From positions 3,472,001-3,536,000 of the forward strand of contig NZ_JACCBU010000001.1 of the NCBI RefSeq assembly GCF_013407955.1: a stretch of DNA of 64,000 nt, given 5' to 3'. Source of the stretch: Microlunatus parietis (lineage in GTDB: Bacteria > Actinomycetota > Actinomycetes > Propionibacteriales > Propionibacteriaceae). This document shows positions 10,483-18,837 of the stretch, piece by piece (position 1 is the stretch's first letter; each line of letters begins with the position of its first letter). A model generated the notes under the pieces. The model was not told the origin of the DNA and did not search any database. It saw only the letters and a program-made list of their open reading frames with translations. A program made the translations under genes and the position numbers.

Positions 10483-10498
10483 CGCCTTGAGCAAGGCG
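10483..10498 (+). terminator. Short hairpin between the 1316-aa and 418-aa genes
   Basis: CGCCTTG at 10483-10489 and CAAGGCG at 10492-10498 form a perfect 7-bp stem with a 2-nt loop, 10 bases after the stop of the large gene. There is no T-tract, so it may attenuate or stabilise the mRNA rather than terminate it. Confidence 0.35.
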
Positions 10499-10526
10499 CA
10501 AGGGGTCGAATCGAATGGGGACAACG

Positions 10527-11771
10527 ATGCGCAAACTGTTGATCACCGCCGTTGCCGCAGCGCTCGTCGCATCGCTGCTGGGCGCGCCAACCGCGGTGGC
10601 CGAGGAGCGCCCGCATGAGCAGCTCAAGCAGCGCGTCCTGCAGCCGCGGGCCCGAACGCTCGCGGCCGACGAGGGCACCGGCAACGGGATCTACCGAGTG
10701 CATGTCGAGCGCGAACGTGGACTGGCGCCCGGCACGTTCACCGTTCTCACCGGCCCGGACAACCCGGCCGGGGAAGGGCTCAACGTCCTCTTCGGCGATG
10801 GTGTGCCCGGCACCAGCTACATGATCGTCAGACAGTCCACGGACGACGGCGAGATCACCGACTGGGTGCAGGGTCAGTTGATCACCCACGCCACCGAGCG
10901 GTCATTGGACGAGTACTACTGGTACACCGAGACCCTGGATTCGGGTTACGTCAGCTACTGGTCGAGCATCTGGTTCGGCACCATCAGCCAGCGGGTCGAG
11001 GTGGTCGGCAAGACCCAGGCGGACACGCGAGTCGAGGTCACGACGACGGTTGATCCGGAACGGGCCGATGAGCTCCAGGTGCAGTACATCTGGGACGTCG
11101 CGACCGGCGCGGACGACGGCCCGGCGCTACAACAGCTGACCGCCACCAGCCAGTTCAGCCCGTACGCGCCGGTGATCAACAACGAGAAGTTGCTCACGGA
11201 CACCACCCGGATCGCCGTGGTCGACAACGAGGACAACGTCGCCGGCCCCTCGCCGGCCCTGGCTACCGCCGTGACGGCGACCGGGGGCGTCGAGTCGATG
11301 CAGTACGTCTGCTGGCCGGACGCGATCTACGCCGAGTTCGGTGCGTACGAGGTCTGGGATCAATACGACATCAGCACCCCCGACTCCGAGTGCGTGAACA
11401 CCGACGGCGACAACGACTCGGCCGTGATCATGACCTTCGAAACCGGCTCCGAGGTGTCGGCGTCGCTGGCGATGACCCCGGGAACGCCGTACCCGACCGC
11501 GATCGACGCCCGGCCGGTGCTGCTCCGCCTGCTACCGGCCTTCCGGGCCACCCTGACCGACCGGGCCGAGGGCGAGCCGCTGGCCGGCCGCAAGATCAAC
11601 TTCCTGGTCGGCAGCACCGTCCGCTGCAGCGCCGTCACGAACGCGGCCGGTGTCGCGAGCTGCGGCACCCTGACCGACGCCCTGGCCGCCGTACTGGCCC
11701 TCGGCTACACCGCCCGCTACCCCGGCAACGCGATCTGGGCCTCCAGTTCTGACAAGGGCGGCATCGCGTGA
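10527..11771 (+). CDS. Secreted protein of unknown function with Ig-like C-terminal region
   Basis: The ATG at 10527 is chosen over one four codons upstream because GGGGA lies 5 bases before it and it gives a clean Sec signal peptide (MRKLLITAVAAALVASLLG, cleavage near APTAVA-EE). The mature protein has ~390 residues and is rich in Thr, Tyr and Trp. Residues ~330-415 (ATLTDRAEGEPLAGRKINF onward) resemble a bacterial Ig-like fold with a pair of Cys. The middle has beta-sandwich character but no family that I recognise. It is third in the plus-strand cluster that starts at 3211, 54 bp after the previous stop. It may be a surface or extracellular component of the same system. Confidence 0.65.
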   Translation: MRKLLITAVAAALVASLLGAPTAVAEERPHEQLKQRVLQPRARTLAADEGTGNGIYRVHVERERGLAPGTFTVLTGPDNPAGEGLNVLFGDGVPGTSYMIVRQSTDDGEITDWVQGQLITHATERSLDEYYWYTETLDSGYVSYWSSIWFGTISQRVEVVGKTQADTRVEVTTTVDPERADELQVQYIWDVATGADDGPALQQLTATSQFSPYAPVINNEKLLTDTTRIAVVDNEDNVAGPSPALATAVTATGGVESMQYVCWPDAIYAEFGAYEVWDQYDISTPDSECVNTDGDNDSAVIMTFETGSEVSASLAMTPGTPYPTAIDARPVLLRLLPAFRATLTDRAEGEPLAGRKINFLVGSTVRCSAVTNAAGVASCGTLTDALAAVLALGYTARYPGNAIWASSSDKGGIA

Positions 11772-11815
11772 CGAGATCGGACAGGGATCGATCCCGGGCG
11801 CGAGCGGCCCTGCAC

Positions 11816-14665
11816 TCATGACACAAGCCCGTCACGCTGTCCGACGTCGGACTTGGTGGGGGCGCGGGCCCAGAGGGTGGCCAGGGCGGCTCGGGAGGAG
11901 ACCTGCAGCTTGGCGTAGATGTTGGCCAGATGGGTGTCGACGGTGCGCGGGCTGAGGAACAGTTGCTCCGCGATCAGTCGGCTGGTCAGGCCGCGCGCGA
12001 CCAGTTCGGCGACCTGGCGTTCGCGCTTGGTCAGCCCGCTGCCCTGGGCGTCCGCGGCGGTCCCGGTGGTCACCCGGCGGCCCAGCCGGCGCAGCTCCCG
12101 TACCGCCTCGGCTTCGAGTCGGCGGGCACCGAACTCGGCCGCCTGCTGCCGGGTGAAGTCGAGCGCAGCGACCGCCCGGGGCCGGTCCCCCAGCAGCTCG
12201 TACGCCCGGCCGCCGACCAGGTTCGCCAGCGCGACTTCGTAGCGGGCCGCGGCCGACTCGAAGGCCGCGGCGGCCTCCAGCGACCGCTCGACCGCCCCCG
12301 CCGCCTCGCCCCGGGCCAGCAGTACCCGGGCCCGGGCCAGCAGGGCATGGCCGAACCGGCGCGGCAGCCCGGCCGGGCAGATCTCCTCGGCCCGGCTGGC
12401 CCAGCCGTCGGCGGCCTTGAGCTGTCCGCGCTCGATCTCGCCGGCGGTCAGGTAGTCGTAGAGCGTGGTCCGGTTCAGGACGTCGAGGTCCGGTGCCTCC
12501 GGCCCGCCGACCGCGGCCAGGAACCGTTCGATCGCGTCCGGCTGGCCAGCCGCCTGCCGGGCCACGTAGAGCCCGGCCTCGGCCAGCGGCCGCGCCTGCC
12601 CGCCGGCCAGGTTGCCGGCCCGGACCGCGCCCAGCCCGCTCTCCAGGGCGGCGTCCAGATTCCCTTGCCAGACAGCGATCCAGCAGCGTTGGCACCAGAC
12701 CGTGGCCCGCATCCCCTCGTCCGGCGACAGTTCCATCGCGTCCGAGGCGGTCTCGGCGGCGGCCGCCGCGTCGGCCAGCCGGCCGAGCACCCGCAGCGCG
12801 ACGGTCCGGCTGTTCAGCAGGTACGTCAGCACGTAACCCTGGCCGCCGGCCCGGGCCACCTCGACCGACCGGTCGGCATAGCGGAGGCAGTCGTCGTAGC
12901 GGTCCAGCAGCAGCGCCGCCCAGGCCAGCGCGGGCAGTACGTCGATGCCGGAGGTGACCTCGGTGTCGTACAGGCGGTCGACCAGGCTGGTCGCGACGCC
13001 GTACCAGCGCCGAGCGGTCTCGGTCTCGCCGCGGCCGGCGGCGCGGACCGCGAGCAGCCCGGCCGACTCGGCCTGGAGCAGCAGGTCGCCGTGCCGGCAC
13101 GCGGTGGTATACGCCTCGAGGGCGAGCTCCCGGCCGCGGAAGGCGCCGGCGTTCGTCTCCACCAGCGCCAGTGCGACCTTGAGCCGTGCCGCGGCCTGGC
13201 TGTCGTCGTCCGGCAGCTGGTCCAGTTCGCGGTGCAGCAGCCCGAGCGCCCGGCCCGACACCAGCATCGGTGCCACCAGCGCGTAGAGCGCGAGCGCTTC
13301 CAATCGCTGCGGCGACGGCTCGGCCGGCAGCCCGGCGAGCACCTGGTCGAGCAGCTCGGCAGCCGAGATCACGTCGGCCGAGACGATCAGGGCCCGGGCC
13401 CGGGCCAGCGAGAGCGCGACCCGCCGGTGCTGTTCGGCCGCGCCGTGCGGGAGCAGGCGCAGCGCCGTACCGAACCAATGGGCCGCCGTGCTCGGCGCCT
13501 TGGGCAGCGCCTCCTCCGCGGCCCGGGTCAGGATGTCGATCGCCGGCAGGTCACCGGCGCCGGCGGACAGTTCGACGTGGTGGGCCAGGGCGGACACCGC
13601 GGCGCCCTGTCGCTGCAGCGCGGCGGCGGCCCGCTCGTGCGCCAGCAGCCGGAACCCCTCCGGTGCCGAGCGGTAGATCAACTGCCGGACCAGCGGATGC
13701 CGGAAGGTGAACCGGCGCGCTCCCTCGGTGACCCGGACCAGGTCCAGCGCGACCAGTTCGTCCAGCCGGCCGAGCAGGTCCTCGGCGGGTTCCCCGGCCG
13801 CCGCGGCGGCGACCTCGAAGTCGAAGGGGTCGCCGGCGATCGCGGCGGCCTGAGCGAGCCGCCGGGCGGCCGGCCGGGCCCGGTCCAGCTCGGCCAGCAA
13901 GGCGGCCTCGACGGCGGGCGGAAGTCCGGCTCCGCTGGGCCGGGCCGTCGGGTCGAGCCGGTCGGCACCGGCCAGCGCGAGCAGATAGAACGGGTTGCCG
14001 CCGCTGGCCTGGTGCAGCTCTTCGGCATCCTCGTCGACCAGCTCGGCCACCTCGGCCCGCGTCAGCGGTGTAGGGCTGATCCGGGTCGAGCCGCGGGCCA
14101 GGATCCCGACCAACCGATTGCTCGCCTGGCGCGGCCGGTAGGCGGCCGCCAACAGCAGTGGCCCGGCCGGCGGATGCCGGCAGAGCAGGTCGAGCAGTTC
14201 CAGCGACGCCGCGTCGGCCCAGTGCAGGTCGTCCAAGATCAACAACAGCCCGCGTTCGCCGGCCAGCAGGCCGAGCAGGGCACCGATCGCCCGGTGCAGC
14301 CGGTAGCGGGCACCCGGCGCGGCCGTGCTCTCGGTGTGCTCGGCCAGCGACGGCAGGACGGCGCCACAGCGGGCCAGCCGGTCCGGCCCGAGCGGGTCGA
14401 ACTCGGCCCGCGGCAGGCTCGCAACATGATCGTCCAGAGCCTCGACGAAGACGCCGTACGGCAGCGACTGCTCGAACTCGCCGGCCGAGCCGGTCAGCGC
14501 CAGCAGCCCGCGCCGCTCGGCCCGGAGTCGCAACTCGGCCAGCAACCGGGATTTTCCGATGCCCGGATCCCCGACCACGGCGAGCACCGACGGCCCCTCG
14601 TCGATGCTGTTCAGGGCGGCATCCAGGGCCGCCAGTTCCTCAGTCCGTCCAATGATCCCCGCCAT
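11816..14665 (-). CDS. MalT/LuxR-type ATP-binding transcriptional regulator
   Basis: The 949-residue protein has Walker A at 32-39 (GDPGIGKS) and Walker B near 143 (LLLILDDLHWAD). These are followed by a long helical TPR-like region and a C-terminal LuxR-type helix-turn-helix (LTKRERQVAELVARGLTS... TVDTHLANIYAKL, about 880-935). This is the LAL/STAND architecture, in which ATP and a ligand or partner control DNA binding. It is convergent with the secreted 418-aa gene, and a 12-bp palindrome (GGGATCGATCCC, 11784-11795) lies between the two stops. The target genes cannot be read from the sequence; the adjacent export trio or the VWA operon are candidates by proximity only. Confidence 0.88.
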   Translation of the reverse strand: MAGIIGRTEELAALDAALNSIDEGPSVLAVVGDPGIGKSRLLAELRLRAERRGLLALTGSAGEFEQSLPYGVFVEALDDHVASLPRAEFDPLGPDRLARCGAVLPSLAEHTESTAAPGARYRLHRAIGALLGLLAGERGLLLILDDLHWADAASLELLDLLCRHPPAGPLLLAAAYRPRQASNRLVGILARGSTRISPTPLTRAEVAELVDEDAEELHQASGGNPFYLLALAGADRLDPTARPSGAGLPPAVEAALLAELDRARPAARRLAQAAAIAGDPFDFEVAAAAAGEPAEDLLGRLDELVALDLVRVTEGARRFTFRHPLVRQLIYRSAPEGFRLLAHERAAAALQRQGAAVSALAHHVELSAGAGDLPAIDILTRAAEEALPKAPSTAAHWFGTALRLLPHGAAEQHRRVALSLARARALIVSADVISAAELLDQVLAGLPAEPSPQRLEALALYALVAPMLVSGRALGLLHRELDQLPDDDSQAAARLKVALALVETNAGAFRGRELALEAYTTACRHGDLLLQAESAGLLAVRAAGRGETETARRWYGVATSLVDRLYDTEVTSGIDVLPALAWAALLLDRYDDCLRYADRSVEVARAGGQGYVLTYLLNSRTVALRVLGRLADAAAAAETASDAMELSPDEGMRATVWCQRCWIAVWQGNLDAALESGLGAVRAGNLAGGQARPLAEAGLYVARQAAGQPDAIERFLAAVGGPEAPDLDVLNRTTLYDYLTAGEIERGQLKAADGWASRAEEICPAGLPRRFGHALLARARVLLARGEAAGAVERSLEAAAAFESAAARYEVALANLVGGRAYELLGDRPRAVAALDFTRQQAAEFGARRLEAEAVRELRRLGRRVTTGTAADAQGSGLTKRERQVAELVARGLTSRLIAEQLFLSPRTVDTHLANIYAKLQVSSRAALATLWARAPTKSDVGQRDGLVS

Positions 14666-14749
14666 ACGCGCCCCGCCTACGGTGAGATGTGGTAGGCCGA
14701 ACTTTACTCCCGCCGCCCCGGAGCGCCAGGGCCGTTGGTCACGGCGAGG

Positions 14750-17587
14750 TCAGGCCCGCCGTCCGGTGCCGGACCCGTCGTCGTCGAGGTCGTCGAAATC
14801 GAACGACCAGTCGTTCTCGCCCGCCCGCTGCGGCGGCGCCGGCTGATCTTGCCGAGGCGGCGCGGCCGGCCGTTGTTGATCTTGACCGGGCTGATCGTGG
14901 TGCGGGCCCGGCGGCGGTTGTTGATCTTGGAACGGATTCGCGGCCGGGGCCGGCGCAGCCGGCCCGTCGAACGGTCCCGCGGGCACCGGCGGCGGTGCGT
15001 CCGGCGCGGTGCCGGCGGCGTGCAGCCGGGTCACCAGGTCGGGCACCTTGCGGTCGATCTCCTCGGCCATCGCCTGCAACCGGTCCGGGGTCAGATCGGC
15101 ACCGATGAAGATCAACAACTCGGCCCGGTCGGGCGGTCCGGCGGGGTCGTGCTGCACCACCCAGGTGTTGTGCACGGCGAGCGGCAGCCGGGCGTCCCGG
15201 CCGGGACCGTACGGGTTCGGGTCGGTGGACGAGGCGCCGATCAGGCCGGGCGAGGTGACCACGACGAAGCCGGCCCCGAACGGCGACCGGCCGATCGTCG
15301 TACGCAGGGTCGCGCCGTCGGCCTCCGCGGTCCGGGACCCGGAGTTGGACAGCCGCACCATGTCGGTGAAGTCGGCCTCGGTGAGCCGGAACGGGCCGCC
15401 GTCGCGGAGCACCCGGCCGCCGGTCGGCCCGGCCTCCACGGTGATCGGGATCCGCCGGGCCAGCAGGGCCCGGCTCGGGATCGTCGCGGTCAGCCACTTG
15501 GCCAGGTAGAGCAGGCCGAGCGGGATGCCCGGGCCGAGGATCAGCGCCGCGATCAGCGCGGCGGCGAAGTTGATCGGATTCAGCGGCCGGTGCAGGTCGG
15601 CGGTGAAGTCGATCTTGACATCCAGGATCCGGCCCGGCTCGCGGTCCGGCGACAGCTTGATCGTCACCGCGCCGTTGAGACTGCCGTTGCCGCCTTCAGC
15701 CGTGGTCAGCCGGAGCGGCAGTTCGGCCGTCCGACCCTCGTCGATCCAGAGGCAGTTCCGGGACCCGTCGTTGCTGGACGTGATCTTGACCGCGCCGATC
15801 GTGTCCGGCCCGGACTGGATCTCCGGCGAGCCGTCCGCTTCCACCCAGACGCAGCCGGGTCCGGTCACCGGCAGGGTTGCGGTCAGGTCGGCCGGCCCCT
15901 CGGCCGAGCCGAAGTTGATCTTGCCGGCGGGCACCGGAAAGCCCTTCTCCGGGGCGATCGTGACCGGGATCTCGATTACCCGCGGGGCGAGCTGGGTGCC
16001 GGCCACCCGCTTGCCGCTCGCGTCGACCGTCGCGGCCGTGGTGATCGCGACGCCGAGCCGCAGGGTGGCCCGGCCCGGGGTCACCTTGGTCAGGTCGATC
16101 GTCCGCGGCGCCGCGATCTCGCCGGCGTTCGCCTGGTCGGCCAGCACGATCTGCTTGCCGCCCGGCACGGTCAGCACCGCGCCGAAGTTCGCCGTACCCA
16201 ACAGGGAGCCCGGGTCGATCGCCTTGCCGTCGGCATCGGCCAGCCCGAACTTGACGTTCTTGATCGTTTCGCCGGCCCGCAGCTCGGTCTTCTTCGCGTC
16301 CGGCCAGGCCGGGAAGATGTCGCCGGAGACCTGGATGTTGGTGCGCGACCTGGCCTTCGGCGACTTCGCCTGCGGATCGACGAACACGACCGCCCACTGC
16401 CCGGTCCAGTCGGCGTTGCCGGGCCGGGTCAGGTCGATGCTCACCGTACGGTTGGACTGCCAGCTGTAGTTGATCTTGACGCCACCGGACTCCGTCTCGG
16501 TGGTCCGGCCCGGGTCGCCGCGCTCCAGCGTGATCAACTTCCCGTCCGGCCGGACCAGGACGACGGTCAGCCCGTCGACGTTCGCCGAGCCGAGGATGTG
16601 CACCGAGTTGAGCGAGTTGTCCAGCACGAACGCGTGCCGCTGCCGGCAGACCTCGCCCTGGCAGACGCCGGCCTCGGTCTGGGTCGGCTCGCTGGATGGG
16701 TCGCGCAGCCGGTCGAACGCGAACAGCAGGTCGTCGATGTTGCTGGCCAGGGTGAACTCGCCCGGCGGCGGTTCGGTGATCCTGCCGCAGGTCTCGTCGC
16801 CGGAGGCACCGGTCGCGATGGACCGCATGGTGTCGAAGTCGGAGGCCTTCGCGTCCGCCCCACGCAGCCCGATCGCGAACAGGGTGACCCGGTTGCCGCG
16901 CAGCTGGTCGGCCAGCCCGCCGGGCCGGCACAGGTCGCGCCGGGCGGTCGCCTCGGCCTCCCGGACCCGGTCCTCGGTGTCCAGGTCGAGGTCGGGCGCG
17001 TACGGCTTGTGCTCGCCGTAGCGTTCCCGGTCCTCGGCGGTGCGGCGCAGATCGAGGTCGAGGGTGCCGTCGGTGAACCAGACGATCGCCTGGCATCGGT
17101 CCGGGTCCTTCGCGGTCCGCGCGGCGAGTGCCTGCCGGGCGCCGTTCAGGCCGTTCCAGTAGTCAGTCTCGTAGCCGGAGTTGCGGTCCCGGAACGAGTC
17201 CAGCGCCGAGGTGAGGGTACGGGTGCCGTCGCCGGCCAGCCGGGTCCAGTCGCCGACCTCGTTGTAGTCGGACGCGAATCCGGCGACCGCCACGTCCAGC
17301 GCGACCTTTCCCTTGCCGGTGAACGCCTCGAGCTGGTTCAGCAGGTAGCCGGCCGCGGTCACCCGGGCGCCGTCCGGGTCGGTCGTCTTCAGGCTGCCCG
17401 ACTCGTCGATCAGCAGCACCAGGTCGCCCTTCTTCTGCGACATCAGGCAGCCGCCGAAGACCTCGATCGCCGACTTCTCCTTCGCCGCCGCGGGCGTCGC
17501 CGGCAGCAGCACCAGCCCCACCACGGCGAGCGCGTACGCGAGCGTGCCCAGCAGCAGCCTGCGGGTCCGGCGGCGGATCCTGGTCAC
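14750..17587 (-). CDS. VWA-domain secreted/membrane protein
   Basis: The 945-residue protein starts at GTG 17587, overlapping the upstream stop by 4 bp (GTGA). A basic N-terminus and hydrophobic segment (LLLGTLAYALAVVGLVLLPA) form a signal peptide ending near AAAKEKS. A von Willebrand A domain follows, with an intact MIDAS DESGS at 61-65 (DxSxS). Extracytoplasmic beta domains run to a transmembrane helix near 665-690, and the rest is a cytoplasmic region ending in a Pro/Gln-rich linker (NPFQDQQPPPG) and an acidic tail (WSFDFDDLDDDGSG). The acidic tail resembles FtsZ-type partner-binding peptides, but that is inference. Together with the tubulin-like gene it suggests an envelope-linked cytoskeletal or remodelling system. 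Confidence 0.82.
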   Translation of the reverse strand: MTRIRRRTRRLLLGTLAYALAVVGLVLLPATPAAAKEKSAIEVFGGCLMSQKKGDLVLLIDESGSLKTTDPDGARVTAAGYLLNQLEAFTGKGKVALDVAVAGFASDYNEVGDWTRLAGDGTRTLTSALDSFRDRNSGYETDYWNGLNGARQALAARTAKDPDRCQAIVWFTDGTLDLDLRRTAEDRERYGEHKPYAPDLDLDTEDRVREAEATARRDLCRPGGLADQLRGNRVTLFAIGLRGADAKASDFDTMRSIATGASGDETCGRITEPPPGEFTLASNIDDLLFAFDRLRDPSSEPTQTEAGVCQGEVCRQRHAFVLDNSLNSVHILGSANVDGLTVVLVRPDGKLITLERGDPGRTTETESGGVKINYSWQSNRTVSIDLTRPGNADWTGQWAVVFVDPQAKSPKARSRTNIQVSGDIFPAWPDAKKTELRAGETIKNVKFGLADADGKAIDPGSLLGTANFGAVLTVPGGKQIVLADQANAGEIAAPRTIDLTKVTPGRATLRLGVAITTAATVDASGKRVAGTQLAPRVIEIPVTIAPEKGFPVPAGKINFGSAEGPADLTATLPVTGPGCVWVEADGSPEIQSGPDTIGAVKITSSNDGSRNCLWIDEGRTAELPLRLTTAEGGNGSLNGAVTIKLSPDREPGRILDVKIDFTADLHRPLNPINFAAALIAALILGPGIPLGLLYLAKWLTATIPSRALLARRIPITVEAGPTGGRVLRDGGPFRLTEADFTDMVRLSNSGSRTAEADGATLRTTIGRSPFGAGFVVVTSPGLIGASSTDPNPYGPGRDARLPLAVHNTWVVQHDPAGPPDRAELLIFIGADLTPDRLQAMAEEIDRKVPDLVTRLHAAGTAPDAPPPVPAGPFDGPAAPAPAANPFQDQQPPPGPHHDQPGQDQQRPAAPPRQDQPAPPQRAGENDWSFDFDDLDDDGSGTGRRA

Positions 17588-18123
17588 AGGCGGCCCACCC
17601 AGAACGCGATCCGCAGCGCCGCGACGACCACGGCCACGCCGCACAGCACCAGCGCCGCGACATAGGCCGGCCGCACCCAGCCCGGCGCCGCGTACACCGG
17701 CCGGGCCCGTTCCGCGGTATCGGCCTTGATGAAGTACGCCAGCACGCCGATCGCGACCGGCCCGGCCAGCACCCAGGCGGTGATCGCCAGCCCCGGGATG
17801 GCACCGAGCAGCGCGGCCAGCAGCAGCGCGACCAGCGAGATTCCGGCGGCGAGCCCGAGGTACGGCAGCGGCGGCCGGGCGATCTCCAGCGCCGCGACCC
17901 CGACGGTCCCGGAGCCGGTCCAGTCGGCCCCGGCGAGGCCGCCCTGATCCCCGCTCCCGCCGAACGGGTCATTCGACGGTGCGCCACCAGCGTTGTCCTG
18001 GCCGCCCGGGCCGAACAGGCCGGAGCCGCGCTGGTCGCCCGCGCCGGAGCCGTCCGGCCGCCGAGGCTGGCGAGGATCCGGATCGGCGAACTCGGAGAAA
18101 TCCCACGGGTCGGGGTCAGGCAC
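17584..18123 (-). CDS. Small membrane protein, partner of VWA protein
   Basis: This 179-residue protein has an acidic, disordered Gly/Pro/Asp N-terminus (MPDPDPWDFSEFADPDP). Three or four hydrophobic segments follow, between about 85 and 178. The GTG start has a good ribosome site (GGAGGT, 8 nt). Its stop overlaps the VWA start, so the two are translationally coupled. The N-terminal aromatic/acidic motif WDFSEFADPD resembles the tail of the VWA protein, hinting at a shared binding partner in the cytoplasm. No named family recognised. Confidence 0.7.
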   Translation of the reverse strand: MPDPDPWDFSEFADPDPRQPRRPDGSGAGDQRGSGLFGPGGQDNAGGAPSNDPFGGSGDQGGLAGADWTGSGTVGVAALEIARPPLPYLGLAAGISLVALLLAALLGAIPGLAITAWVLAGPVAIGVLAYFIKADTAERARPVYAAPGWVRPAYVAALVLCGVAVVVAALRIAFWVGRL

Positions 18124-18206
18124 TCCGCCACCTCCAACCGTCTGTCGTCAGGGTGAAAAGCTACCCGAGTCGGGAAAGCCCGTGGGCCCGGTTCCTGGCG
18201 GCCGGT

Positions 18207-18290
18207 CAGTTTTTCACGTTACGTGAAAAACTGGCGCTCTACCCCAGAAGCTTCTCTGGTATTGCGACAGGAAACTTGGGGTAGTGGGGC
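18207..18290 (+). repeat. Dispersed double-hairpin repeat, copy 1
   Basis: A perfect 13-bp stem with a 1-nt loop (18207-18233, CAGTTTTTCACGT/ACGTGAAAAACTG) is followed by a weaker second hairpin (18233-18268) around AGAAGCTTCT, then GCGACAGGAAACTTGG. The same order, and much of the sequence, recurs at 29604-29674. Both copies sit between divergent genes, just upstream of a plus-strand gene. Confidence 0.75.
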
Positions 18291-18314
18291 TGGTGAGGTG
18301 ACTAGGGTGACGGC

Positions 18315-18767
18315 ATGAGCCACGACCCGGCCGGCTCGCCGCGACCGTTCGACTTCGGCGACGACCCGGCGCCCGCGGGACCGGGCCGTCCGGCCGGGAA
18401 CCCGTTCGAGGACCAGCCGGCCGAGCAGCCGGGCCGGCGCCGGTTCTCCTGGATCGCGCTGATCGTCTCCGTCGGGGTCGCGGTGCTGGTCGGCGTCGGC
18501 GGCTATGTCCGTACGGCCGCGTACGCGGACGGCTGGGACGTCGACTCCGGGATCCGCTGGATCGCTCTCACCGTGCTCTGCGTGATCGCGATCCTGATCG
18601 CGATCGTGCTGGCCGTCGTCGCCGTGGTCCGGAGCCGCCCGTCGGCCACGGGCGGGTCCCGCGTTCCGCTGCTGATCGCCGTCATCGCGCTGGCCGCCGC
18701 GCTGGTGCTGCCCTGGGTCGGCCTGGTGCTCGGGTCCTCGCTCGCCCCGCTGCCACCGGCGCCCTGA
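18315..18767 (+). CDS. Small membrane protein with disordered acidic N-terminus
   Basis: The 150-residue protein starts at ATG 18315 after GGTGAGGTG. The first ~45 residues are disordered and acidic (PFDFGDDPAPAG, NPFEDQPAEQ). Transmembrane segments lie near 46-68, 83-107 and 118-142. The NPFEDQ motif matches NPFQDQ in the tail of the VWA protein, and FDFGDD matches its FDFDD, so this protein likely belongs to the same system although it is on the opposite strand. No named family recognised. Confidence 0.68.
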   Translation: MSHDPAGSPRPFDFGDDPAPAGPGRPAGNPFEDQPAEQPGRRRFSWIALIVSVGVAVLVGVGGYVRTAAYADGWDVDSGIRWIALTVLCVIAILIAIVLAVVAVVRSRPSATGGSRVPLLIAVIALAAALVLPWVGLVLGSSLAPLPPAP

Positions 18768-18837
18768 GTCTCGTACCGGCAAGACAGTCGCCGGAACGGT
18801 TCGGCGGGAACGACGAACGCCAGTATGGTCTTTCCCC

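Noticed and set aside
11930..14695. Plus-strand frame of 921 codons
   Set aside because: It lies antisense to the MalT/LuxR-type regulator with clear Walker and HTH motifs; composition is low complexity.
14735..17665. Plus-strand frame of 976 codons
   Set aside because: It is antisense to the VWA protein, whose signal peptide, MIDAS and membrane helix are unmistakable.
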